From assembly GCA_937906475.1 (NCBI GenBank), contig CALCZA010000205.1, positions 1 through 57,703 of the forward strand: a stretch of 57,703 bases of DNA, read 5' to 3'. The notes under the pieces were generated by a model. The model had not been told where the DNA came from. It saw nothing but the letters and a program-made list of their open reading frames with translations, and searched no databases. This DNA is from an uncultured bacterium. GTDB lineage: Bacteria; Planctomycetota; UBA1135; UBA2386. The position numbers were made by a program, and so were the translations under genes. This document shows positions 21,694 to 29,783 of this stretch, piece after piece (position 1 is the first letter of the stretch; each line of letters starts with the position of its first letter).

Positions 21694-22617
21694 ATGGTCC
21701 GGCGCCATGACAACCTCAAGCTGACCCTGTTGAGTCGCGCTTCCATGCTCGCAACTATCACGTTAGTCACGTTTGCCTGCCTGCTGCCGCAAGCGCCGGT
21801 TGAGCGCGTGCAACCGCTGCGCGTGATCACTTACAACGTGCATGCCTGGGGCCCAGTGGCGACTACCGATGCCGGCAAGCATCGCCTTCGCCAGATTCAA
21901 TCGCGCGGCCAACTGCTGCCGCGGTTGGCGCTTGAGTTGCAACTGTACGAGCCGGACGTCATCGCGCTGCAAGAAGCGCACAGTGAAGCGAAGGTTAAAG
22001 AACTCGCTGCATTGATGAAGATGGACTACGCGTACTTCCCCGGCGGGTGGAAGGGCAAGGGCTGGCGCGAAGGCATCTCGGGTGCGATCTTGTCGCGGCC
22101 GAAAATCGTTGCTCGTGAGAATCGACCGTCGATCGATCCGAAGATCCCCGAAGACAAGTTGTTCTCTCGCTGCCTTGGCCGCGTGGTGATTGAACACGAA
22201 ATGCAACAGGTCGCCATCTACTGCGCGCACCTGCTGCCGAGTTGGAAGGAGACGACGCACATCCGCGAGGCCGAGATTCAGGCTCTGACGGTAGCGACTA
22301 CCAAGGATCTGCAGGCTGGCCGGTCGGTGATCGTCATGGGCGACATGAATCACGATGCCGAAGCCCCGGAGTATCGCTTGTGGGCCCAGGCGGGCCTCGT
22401 CGACACGGCGCGGCAACTGCATCAGCAGAAAGCGCTGCTGACATGTCCGAGTGAGAGTCCCAAAGAGCGCATCGACTTCGTCTTCGTCGCTGGGCCACTC
22501 ACGGCGCGCTTGCATCGTGCTCACGCGCTGCAGGAAGGTGCCTTCATGGTGCGCGAGACGCTCGGGTCCCCATTTGCCCTCAGCGACCACATACCCGTCT
22601 TCGCGGAGTTTCGATGA
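21694..22617 (+). CDS. Secreted endonuclease/exonuclease/phosphatase (EEP) family protein
   Basis: 307 residues from ATG 21694; ATG 21745 would start right at the hydrophobic segment (MLATITLVTFACLLPQA). The fold is shown by RVITYNVHAWG, the metal Glu in VIALQEAH, VIVMGDMNHDAE, RIDFVFVAG and the closing SDHIPVFAEF with the catalytic Asp-His pair. Family members hydrolyse phosphodiesters in nucleic acids, sphingomyelin or inositol phosphates. The signal sequence points to an extracytoplasmic substrate. Its stop overlaps the ATG of the transporter gene (ATGA at 22614), so the pair is translationally coupled. Confidence 0.85.
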   Translation: MVRRHDNLKLTLLSRASMLATITLVTFACLLPQAPVERVQPLRVITYNVHAWGPVATTDAGKHRLRQIQSRGQLLPRLALELQLYEPDVIALQEAHSEAKVKELAALMKMDYAYFPGGWKGKGWREGISGAILSRPKIVARENRPSIDPKIPEDKLFSRCLGRVVIEHEMQQVAIYCAHLLPSWKETTHIREAEIQALTVATTKDLQAGRSVIVMGDMNHDAEAPEYRLWAQAGLVDTARQLHQQKALLTCPSESPKERIDFVFVAGPLTARLHRAHALQEGAFMVRETLGSPFALSDHIPVFAEFR

Positions 22618-24113
22618 GCGGCGGAATCGTTGAACCGCCGCGGACGTTCCTGGCGGTGGTGCGGCGACTCGGCCCCGGCCTCATCGTCGCCGGTTCGATC
22701 GTTGGCTCCGGCGAACTGATCGCAACCACCAAGGTCGGTGCCGAGTCAGGCTTCGTATTGCTTTGGTTGATTCTGATCGGCTGCGTCATCAAAGTGTTTA
22801 CGCAAGTCGAACTCGGTCGCAGTGCTGTCGTGCGTGGCGTGACCGCATTGCAATCGCTCGATGAATTGCCGGGCCCGCGCCTGCGTGCTGGTTGGGCGGT
22901 TTGGCTTTGGGTCGCGATGACGCTGCTCACGCTGGCACAGCAAGGGGGCATCATCGGCGGCGTTGGGCAAGCGCTCGCGATGACCCAGCCATTGACCGAT
23001 GCGGGCGCCCAGTTTCACGAACTGCAGGAAGAACTCGTCAATCTGCAAGTGCAACTTGCGCTCAACCCACTGGCCGTGGAGGCCGTCGAAACCGCGGCGC
23101 GCATGCAGGCCTTGCGTTCGCAGTTAGCCGTCATTGGACCGGTGCACGATGAAGCTATCTGGGCGACGCTGCTGGCTTTGCCGACCTCGGTCATCTTGGT
23201 GGTTGGCCGCTTTGCGTTGATCCAGATGTTGGCGACGATCTTCGTCGTTGCCTTCACCTTGGTCACGATGCTGACCGTGGTGATGCTGCAGTTAGATCCG
23301 GTCTGGGCAATTCGTTCAACGGATCTGGTCGAAGGCTTGAGCTTCCAACTGCCGTCCACGTCATCAGGCAGTGGCGCATCGTCGTCGATCGCGACCGCGC
23401 TCGCTGCGTTCGGGATCATCGGCGTTGGCGCCGCGGAGTTGGTGATGTATCCGTACTGGTGCATCGAGAAGGGCTACGCGCGCATGGCGGGGGCGGCAGA
23501 TGGCACTAGCGCGTGGCGCGAACGCGCTCGAGGTTGGATGCGCGTTCTGCAGTGCGACGCGTGGTTGTCCGCGGTTGTCTACACGTTCGCGACGGTCGCG
23601 TTCTTCTTGCTTGGGGCCGCGGTGCTCGGCCGCGTCGGACTCAATCCCGAGAATGAGAACCTCGTTCGAACGCTGGCGCAGATGTATGCGCCGGTCTTCG
23701 GAACCTGGGCCACGCCGGTATTCTTGGTCGGGGCCTTCGCAGTGCTCTACTCGACATTCTTCGTCGCTAGCGCCGGCCTCGCTCGCATTGCTGCGGACTG
23801 TGTCATCGTGCTCCGCCTAGCGCCAGACACCGCTGCTGCGCGCCTGCGTTACACGCGCGTTTTCTGCGGTGCGTTGCCGATCGTAAGCCTGCTGGTGTTC
23901 GTTTGGGTGCGTGCGCCAGCCCAACTCGTGCTCGCCGGCGGGGTCGCGCAAGCATTGATGTTGCCCGTGCTCGGCTTCGCCGCGCTGTGGTCGCGCTATC
24001 GACGAACGGATGCCGGACTGACGCCGGGCAAGCTTTGGGACGCACTGCTGTGGCTGTCGTGCCTCGGCTTCCTGATCGCGGGCGTGTGGGCGGTCGTCAG
24101 CCACATCGGCTGA
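22614..24113 (+). CDS. Divergent Nramp-family membrane transporter
   Basis: 499 residues, mostly hydrophobic with about 11 segments. The start LGPGLIVAGSIVGSGELIAT, then KVGAESGFVLLWLILIG and the Gln/Glu in FTQVELGR, is the Nramp TM1-TM2 pattern. The metal-binding DPGN of classical Nramp is replaced by VGSGE, and the TM6 Met-Pro-His element is replaced by an AAELVMYPYW segment. A long soluble loop (about 130-180) sits between early helices. The family members that carry these replacements are not established Mn/Fe carriers, so the substrate is open. Its coupling to a secreted phosphohydrolase could hint at uptake of a released product, which is inference. Confidence 0.8.
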   Translation: MSGGIVEPPRTFLAVVRRLGPGLIVAGSIVGSGELIATTKVGAESGFVLLWLILIGCVIKVFTQVELGRSAVVRGVTALQSLDELPGPRLRAGWAVWLWVAMTLLTLAQQGGIIGGVGQALAMTQPLTDAGAQFHELQEELVNLQVQLALNPLAVEAVETAARMQALRSQLAVIGPVHDEAIWATLLALPTSVILVVGRFALIQMLATIFVVAFTLVTMLTVVMLQLDPVWAIRSTDLVEGLSFQLPSTSSGSGASSSIATALAAFGIIGVGAAELVMYPYWCIEKGYARMAGAADGTSAWRERARGWMRVLQCDAWLSAVVYTFATVAFFLLGAAVLGRVGLNPENENLVRTLAQMYAPVFGTWATPVFLVGAFAVLYSTFFVASAGLARIAADCVIVLRLAPDTAAARLRYTRVFCGALPIVSLLVFVWVRAPAQLVLAGGVAQALMLPVLGFAALWSRYRRTDAGLTPGKLWDALLWLSCLGFLIAGVWAVVSHIG

Positions 24114-24166
24114 GCCAGCGTCTCTCGTGCGGCCTAGTTGATGCGCGTGTCGACTGTGCGTAACCG

Positions 24167-25942
24167 CTATTGGCGGGCCGGCAACAACCTTTGCCAATAG
24201 TTCGAACTCAATGGCAACGGTTCTGCAAACGCGGCGGCGGCGAGCAGGCTAGCTGCCCAAGGCGCCGTCACGGCTCCGCGTGAACCATGTGCGAGTGACG
24301 CAACCATGGGCACGTCACTCGGGTGAGGGAGGCTGCCGATCATTGGCATGCGATCCGTTGTTGCATTGCGAACGGCTGCGAACCGCGCAACGGTTTCACT
24401 GTGCGTCAAGGCGCCGGCGAGTTCTGGCAACGCCGCGAAGTGGTCGCGAATGCGCGCGTCGTCGTGCGCTCGCAGATCACGGCCGACATCGTCGCGATCA
24501 AAGGTCGAGCCAATCCATGTGATGCCGTCGCTCGACGGTGGTGCCAGGTAGCCGGACGTACAGAGCACGGTGCGCGGGGGAGAAGTCGTCGCCGGCCAGT
24601 GCACGGCAATGGCTTGACCACGAATTGGTTGCGTGTGTAGGTCGAGGGCGGCATCGAACTGCGTGTTGCCCGTCGCTAGCACCGTGAGGTCGGCACTCGC
24701 GTCGGGAACGTCACTGCGGACTTCAATGTTCGTATGCTGCAACAGGTCATGTGCTAGGCCCGCAAGGTCGCACGTTCCCGCTTGCGGAATCCAGGCGCCG
24801 CCATGAGGGATGCGCGTGCCGCCGTGTTCGCTGGCCTGTTCTGCAGGGAGCCATGACGCGAGGTCGGCTGTCGCAAGATTGGCTGTGCGTTTCTGCAGGC
24901 GTTCCGCGTCTGGTGCATCTGTCGCACACAACAGGGCACCGCACGCGCGGAAGCGATTTGCGGCCGTGTTGGTGAGCCAGTTGACTGTGTAGCGGAATGC
25001 TTGGGCGAGCATCTCGGCGTCGGGTACTCGGTTGCCTGCGATCCACAGCCTTGGTCGCACGATTGCTGCTTGGATACCAGATGCTGACGAAGCAATGCCA
25101 TGCGGATCGATGACCGTTACGTGTGCGCCTCGTTGTGCAAATGCGTGTGCTGCGGTTGCCCCGGCGATACCCGCGCCGAAGATGCGCACGTGTTGCGGCG
25201 CGGAGTCGTTCGCGTCGGCGAACCTGGTTGCGTTGGCCGGTTGTTCGGAGGACTTGCGTTGGCCACGCAGCATCTCGCGCTTCTTTCCGAAGCCTTTTGC
25301 GCGTTCGATCGCGAAGCCGGCGTCTTGCAGTGAGCGCCGTACATGGCCGGCCACAGTGTAGGTTGCGAAGGTGCCTTGGTTCGCCGTGTGGTCAGCAACT
25401 TCTCGCAGCAGTTCGAATGACCACATTGCTGGGTTGCGGTCGGGAGCGAAGCCGTCGAGGAACCACGCATCGGCTGTGAACGAGTGGTTGCGTAGAGATT
25501 CGGTGGCGTCGCCCAGTAGCACGTAGAGCACGATGCGGCCACCTGCGAACTCGATCCTGCGTGACGACTTGGATGTCGGTGCCGCGATGGCTTCGCGAAA
25601 TTCGTTGGCGAGCGCTTGCAAGTGTTCTGGTAGTTGCGCGTGAGTTGCCGCCAAGACTTCGCGGGTGAGTGGGTGTTGCTCGGTGGTGACGAATACAAGT
25701 CGTGCAGCCTTGTTTGCATGGCGCGTAAAGCACTCTGCAGTGACCAAAAAGTTGAGTCCTGTGCCAAAGCCGGTTTCGCCGATGACGAACGTGCCGCGCG
25801 CCTGTGCGAATCGTTGTGGTAACGCGTTGCCTGCAACGAAGACGTGCTCGGTCTCCTGTACACCGTCGCCGGAGAAATACACGTCTCCGTAGTGCTTGGA
25901 GGTGAGTCGTCCGTCACCGTCGAACTGGGCGTCATCGTGCAT
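24167..25942 (-). CDS. mnmC: Bifunctional tRNA modification enzyme MnmC
   Basis: 591 residues from ATG 25942; the frame is open further upstream but not protein-like. The N-terminal methyltransferase domain (MnmC2) has motif I VIGETGFGTGLNFL at about 53-66 and AWFLDGFAPDRNPAMWS near 160-175. The C-terminal FAD oxidase domain (MnmC1) starts with RIFGAGIAGATAAHAFAQRG at about 253-272 and has GSRGAVTAPWAA near the end. Known reaction: conversion of cmnm5(s2)U34 to nm5(s2)U34 (FAD domain), then methylation to mnm5(s2)U34 (SAM domain), in tRNAs for Lys, Glu, Gln and others. It is a little shorter than the E. coli enzyme (668 residues). It converges with the transporter gene. Confidence 0.9.
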   Translation of the reverse strand: MHDDAQFDGDGRLTSKHYGDVYFSGDGVQETEHVFVAGNALPQRFAQARGTFVIGETGFGTGLNFLVTAECFTRHANKAARLVFVTTEQHPLTREVLAATHAQLPEHLQALANEFREAIAAPTSKSSRRIEFAGGRIVLYVLLGDATESLRNHSFTADAWFLDGFAPDRNPAMWSFELLREVADHTANQGTFATYTVAGHVRRSLQDAGFAIERAKGFGKKREMLRGQRKSSEQPANATRFADANDSAPQHVRIFGAGIAGATAAHAFAQRGAHVTVIDPHGIASSASGIQAAIVRPRLWIAGNRVPDAEMLAQAFRYTVNWLTNTAANRFRACGALLCATDAPDAERLQKRTANLATADLASWLPAEQASEHGGTRIPHGGAWIPQAGTCDLAGLAHDLLQHTNIEVRSDVPDASADLTVLATGNTQFDAALDLHTQPIRGQAIAVHWPATTSPPRTVLCTSGYLAPPSSDGITWIGSTFDRDDVGRDLRAHDDARIRDHFAALPELAGALTHSETVARFAAVRNATTDRMPMIGSLPHPSDVPMVASLAHGSRGAVTAPWAASLLAAAAFAEPLPLSSNYWQRLLPARQ

Positions 25943-26168
25943 GGCAGGGATGCATCGTAAAGCGAGAGTGAGCGTTGCTGTTAGCGGGATCGGCGACAAC
26001 CGAACCAGCGCCGGGCCTACTTTGCATTGGTGCGGTGACCACAGGCACACAGGAGGTGTCTGGTGCATGGCATGGCAAAGACAGCAGATGTCGGGGCGGT
26101 TACTCGGGATCGTCCGTTTCCATGAGTTGTGGCACGTCGGCCACGAGTGCCGGATACGATCGCGCGTT

Positions 26169-27551
26169 ATGGTGTGCACATCGTCCGTCTTGCCGTTGTT
26201 GGCCAGTCTTGCCCTGCCAGCGTTGCCGCAAGAAGTCCCGGCCAAGCCATCGCCATCGGCAGTAGCGCAAGATGTGGTCGCAACCAGTTGGCCGTCGTAT
26301 CACGGCCGCTTTGGTTGTGGCTACGCCGACGGCTTTGCGACGGCTACCGAATGGGACGTCAAGACGGGCAAGAACATCGCTTGGCAGACTCCGATCCCGG
26401 GACTGTCACATTCGTCGGTCGTGGTTTGGGGCGAACGGGTGTTCGTCAACACCGCGGTCAAAGATGGCGGTGGCGATGCGGAGTTAAGGGTTGGCCTCTA
26501 TGGCGAGATTGCTTCGGTTGAGGATGAGTCGAAGCACGAGTTGCGCTTGCTGTGCTTGAATAAGTCCGACGGCAAAGTGCTGTGGTCGAAGGTTGCGTTT
26601 CATGGCGTGCCGGCGATCAAGCGGCATCCGAAAGGCTCGCACGCTGCGTCCACTCCGGCTACGGACGGAACCCATGTCGCAACGTTCCTCGGTAGTGAAG
26701 GCTTGCACGTCTACACCGTCGATGGCGAGTTTCTCTGGAAGAAGGACTTTGGCGTGCTCGACTCCGGTTTCTTCAGCGTGCCCGATGCGCAGTGGGGGTG
26801 GGCGAGTTCGCCGGTGATTTACGACGGACGTATCTACGTGCAGTGCGATGTGCAGGAGGACAGTTTTTGCGCGGCGTTTGACATCAAGACAGGCCAGCAG
26901 GTGTGGCACACGGCGCGTGAGGAAGAGCCGACTTGGTGCACGCCGACGGTGCACGTCACGGGTAAACGTCGCCAACTGATCCTGAATGGCTGGAAACACA
27001 TGGGTGGCTATGACCTTGATACCGGCAAAGAGCTTTGGAAGTTGCAGGGCACCGGCGATATCCCCGTGCCGACGCCGGTTGTTGGGCATGGCCTCGTGTT
27101 CTTGACGACAGCGCACGGCGGGCCGGCGCGCATCCTCGCGATCTCTGAAGACGCGGTGGGCGAGATGGCGATCAAACCCGACGGTAAGAACTTGATTTGG
27201 GCGGACCGACGTTACGGCGCCTACATGCAATCGCCGTTCGTCTACGGTGACGAACTTTATGTTTGCCGCGACAATGGCGTGATCAGTTGTTGGGACGCCA
27301 AGACCGGTGAGAAGCATTTTCATCATCGCATGACGGCGGGTGTTGGCTACTCGGCGTCGGGCATCGCTGCCGATGGCAAGCTCTACTACCCAAGTGAAGA
27401 GGGCGATGTACACGTTGTGAAGGCGGGCAAGCAATACGAACTGCTGGCCGTTAACGAACTCGGTGAAACGTGCATGGCGGCGCCGGCTGTTTCGGCTGGC
27501 ATGCTGTTCTTCCGCACGCGCACGAAGTTGATTGCGGTAGCGCCGCAGTAG
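26169..27551 (+). CDS. Secreted PQQ-like beta-propeller protein
   Basis: 460 residues from ATG 26169, which begins a signal peptide (MVCTSSVLPLLASLALPALP, QE at the cleavage region). The body consists of repeated blades with Trp and Asp-Gly-Lys turns, for example LNKSDGKVLWSKV, DIKTGQQVWHTA, DLDTGKELWKLQG and DAKTGEKHFHHR, the PQQ/BamB-like propeller pattern. Such proteins bind partners or substrates in the cell envelope. No PQQ dehydrogenase active site is visible. It diverges from mnmC (226 bp gap) and is followed by a separate lipoprotein gene. Confidence 0.85.
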   Translation: MVCTSSVLPLLASLALPALPQEVPAKPSPSAVAQDVVATSWPSYHGRFGCGYADGFATATEWDVKTGKNIAWQTPIPGLSHSSVVVWGERVFVNTAVKDGGGDAELRVGLYGEIASVEDESKHELRLLCLNKSDGKVLWSKVAFHGVPAIKRHPKGSHAASTPATDGTHVATFLGSEGLHVYTVDGEFLWKKDFGVLDSGFFSVPDAQWGWASSPVIYDGRIYVQCDVQEDSFCAAFDIKTGQQVWHTAREEEPTWCTPTVHVTGKRRQLILNGWKHMGGYDLDTGKELWKLQGTGDIPVPTPVVGHGLVFLTTAHGGPARILAISEDAVGEMAIKPDGKNLIWADRRYGAYMQSPFVYGDELYVCRDNGVISCWDAKTGEKHFHHRMTAGVGYSASGIAADGKLYYPSEEGDVHVVKAGKQYELLAVNELGETCMAAPAVSAGMLFFRTRTKLIAVAPQ

Positions 27552-27700
27552 TGCCGCGATCTGGCCCGTTCGCGTTGGTATTGTGGCGTGGTGCTATCGT
27601 GGCGGGACCTGTCGTTGACGTGATCCTCCGTTGATCGCGACTTTGGCTTGCGCTGTTAGGGCGGTATTTGCTTGGCACCAGTGATACGCTGAGAACGTCG

Positions 27701-28597
27701 ATGCCTGACCCCTTGAGCGAAGCCACTGTTGCGAGCCGTAAGACCTGGCTGCCGGCCGCATTCATGGCGGTTGCGCTGCTGGTTCTGTCGACTGCGTGCA
27801 GCTATCCAGACGACTTGTCGGTCGGCAGCATGACGTTGCCGCCATCGCTATCGGAACTCTCGGGGATGGTAGCTCTCGACGAGCACACGCTTGCTTGCGT
27901 TCAGGATGAGTTGGGCGTCGTATTCATCGTCGATCTACAAGGCAAAGAGCCGATTCGCAGTGTGTCTTTTGGCAACGACGGTGACTACGAGGGCATTGCG
28001 GCCAAGGGGGATGCACTGTGGGTGCTGCGCAGCGACGGAGCCTTGTTGGAACTGGCTTGGGATGCCGGACGGCTGGTCAGTAAGCACACCTACAAGTTGC
28101 CGTTCGAGGGCGAGTTCGAAGGGCTATGTGTCGATACCTCGGGCGAGCACCTTTTGGTGTTGCCGAAAGGTCCGGTTGACGGCAATCGTCGCGAGAAGAA
28201 ACGCCGCCACATTTTAGCCTTCCACTTGTTGCTGCGCACAGGCCTGAAGCAACCGGTCATGACGTTGAAGGTCAATGACATCGAGGCCCAGATCGAGGCG
28301 CGCGATTTGCCGGGGCCACGGCGCACGACTGCCAAGGGCAACCGCAAGGTCGACTTGGGTCTGCGTGGCAGTGAACTGCTGGCCTTGCCTGGAGGCGACT
28401 TGCTAATACTGTCGCCGAAGGACCGCTTGTTGTTGCGTCTCAACAGCGATGGAGATGTCGTCGCAACACAGGAACTTGACATGAACCTGTTGCCGCAACC
28501 GGAGGCGATGGCTTTGATGCCGGACGGTCGACTGTTGATCGGCAGCGAGGGCCATGATCGTCCGGCCCGCATTGCAGTTGTGGCGATACCGCAATGA
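27701..28597 (+). CDS. SdiA-regulated-like lipoprotein with beta-propeller
   Basis: 298 residues from ATG 27701. A basic stretch precedes the lipoprotein signal (LPAAFMAVALLVLSTACSYP, box LSTAC). The mature protein has repeats typical of the SdiA-regulated family: LSELSGMVALDEHTLACVQD, DYEGIAAKGDALWVLRSDG, FEGLCVDTSGEHLLVLPKG, and QPEAMALMPDGRLLIGSEG at the end. Members are predicted six-bladed, calcium-dependent phosphotriesterase-like propellers of unknown role. Its TGA overlaps the ATG of the GIY-YIG gene (28594), so the two are coupled. Confidence 0.78.
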   Translation: MPDPLSEATVASRKTWLPAAFMAVALLVLSTACSYPDDLSVGSMTLPPSLSELSGMVALDEHTLACVQDELGVVFIVDLQGKEPIRSVSFGNDGDYEGIAAKGDALWVLRSDGALLELAWDAGRLVSKHTYKLPFEGEFEGLCVDTSGEHLLVLPKGPVDGNRREKKRRHILAFHLLLRTGLKQPVMTLKVNDIEAQIEARDLPGPRRTTAKGNRKVDLGLRGSELLALPGGDLLILSPKDRLLLRLNSDGDVVATQELDMNLLPQPEAMALMPDGRLLIGSEGHDRPARIAVVAIPQ

Positions 28598-28929
28598 CGA
28601 GCGAGAAGTCGGTGGCGGCGCAAAGCGAAGCAGTTTGGTTCGTCTATGTGCTCGCTTCGCAGGTGATCACGGCGACCTACGTTGGCATCTCTATCGATGT
28701 CGAGCGTCGCTTGCTGCAACACAATGGCGAGCAACGGGGTGGCGCACGTTCGACGCGGCGCGGTCGCCCATGGCAGGTGCGAGCGGTTTCCGGACCGATG
28801 GCATCGCGCGGTGCCGCTCTGCAATTGGAGCATCGCGTCAAGGCTGCGCCGGGTTCGGAACGTAGCATGTTGGTCTGCGAGTTGGGCAATGGCCGCCGCA
28901 TACCCGCCGGTGAGGGTGGGCTTGCGTAG
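28594..28929 (+). CDS. GIY-YIG domain protein (YhbQ/UPF0213-like)
   Basis: 111 residues. The domain starts WFVYVLAS and continues TYVGISIDVERRLLQHN with the conserved Gly and Arg, then GGARSTRRGRPW, and a Glu-containing segment LEHRVK. The order matches single-domain GIY-YIG proteins such as YhbQ. These are predicted nucleases, and several act on DNA with damage or branched ends. It overlaps the lipoprotein gene by four bases. Confidence 0.85.
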   Translation: MTSEKSVAAQSEAVWFVYVLASQVITATYVGISIDVERRLLQHNGEQRGGARSTRRGRPWQVRAVSGPMASRGAALQLEHRVKAAPGSERSMLVCELGNGRRIPAGEGGLA

Positions 28930-29029
28930 CCGCGCGATACGAAGTCAAGCTGGTTGGATCCGAACCCGACTATGAGCGTGTGCGCACCGTCTCGGAGAGC
29001 CTGGCTGGTAATCGCCAGCGACGCGCTGA

Positions 29030-29764
29030 CTAGCGCGGCAGGGCTTTGCCGAGCGCGACGAGCCAAGCATGAACTTCCTTCTCGGTCAGGTCCGCGCGGT
29101 AGAGCGGTTGCATCAGTGCCGCGATCGAGTTCTTCGGTCGGTTGGCTTTGATCCAATCAGAGTTTTCTAGCAGGCGGCGCAGCGAGTCTTCAACGCGTTG
29201 CAGCATCTCGGTGGATGCCAACGGCGCACCTGCGATCTCCTGCTTGCTTGGGGGCGAGGCTGCTTTGGCCTGTTGCTCGCAGGCCGCGTACAACTCGGCG
29301 CCATAGATGCCGACGGCCTGCGAAATATTGAGAGAACTCTGGGCACTGGCCGTCGGCACCACTGAGACCACTTGGCACCGCAGCAGTTCGGCTGGGTCGA
29401 GGCCATTGATCTCGCCACCGAATAGCAAGGTAGGTGCCCCGCGCTCTTGCGCTAGTTCCGCGACTTCGCGCGGCGTCATCACGCGCGTGCCGGGCGGTGG
29501 TTCATTGGTGGTGCCGACGACCCAACTGGATTCGGACAGTGCCGTCGTCAGGTCGGTGGTTGTTGAGTTTTCGAGAATGTCATTCGCTTGCACGGCCATC
29601 TGGTAAGCGTCGTTCCACGAGCCAATCTGTGAGTCGACGACCGTCAGCTTGTGCAGGCCGAAGTTCTTCATCGCGCGCGCTACCGAGCCGAGGTTGCGCG
29701 CCCAGCGCGGGCGCAGCAATATGACGTGCACGTCATCGAGCAGGCTGTAGGCGTTGTCGGTCAT
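29030..29764 (-). CDS. SpoU/TrmJ-type RNA 2'-O-methyltransferase
   Basis: 244 residues. The SPOUT knot is clear: VHVILLRPRWARNLGSVARA with the NxGSVAR motif 1, TLLFGGEINGLDPAELLRCQ as motif 2, and SSLNISQAVGIYGAELY as motif 3. The N-terminal half and the extra C-terminal helical part (ending HAWLVALGKAL) resemble TrmJ, which methylates ribose 32 in tRNA. An rRNA target cannot be excluded. It follows the SDR gene on the same strand after 19 bases. Confidence 0.87.
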   Translation of the reverse strand: MTDNAYSLLDDVHVILLRPRWARNLGSVARAMKNFGLHKLTVVDSQIGSWNDAYQMAVQANDILENSTTTDLTTALSESSWVVGTTNEPPPGTRVMTPREVAELAQERGAPTLLFGGEINGLDPAELLRCQVVSVVPTASAQSSLNISQAVGIYGAELYAACEQQAKAASPPSKQEIAGAPLASTEMLQRVEDSLRRLLENSDWIKANRPKNSIAALMQPLYRADLTEKEVHAWLVALGKALPR

Positions 29765-29783
29765 GGCAGGGAGCAGTGGCCTG

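Noticed and set aside
21763-22590. Minus-strand open frame of 275 residues
   Set aside because: Antisense to the EEP gene with complete family motifs.
25117-25935. Minus-strand open frame of 272 residues in another frame of mnmC
   Set aside because: Ser/Thr/Pro/Arg-rich shadow; mnmC motifs are continuous in the chosen frame.
26484-27434. Minus-strand open frame of 316 residues
   Set aside because: Antisense to the PQQ-propeller gene.
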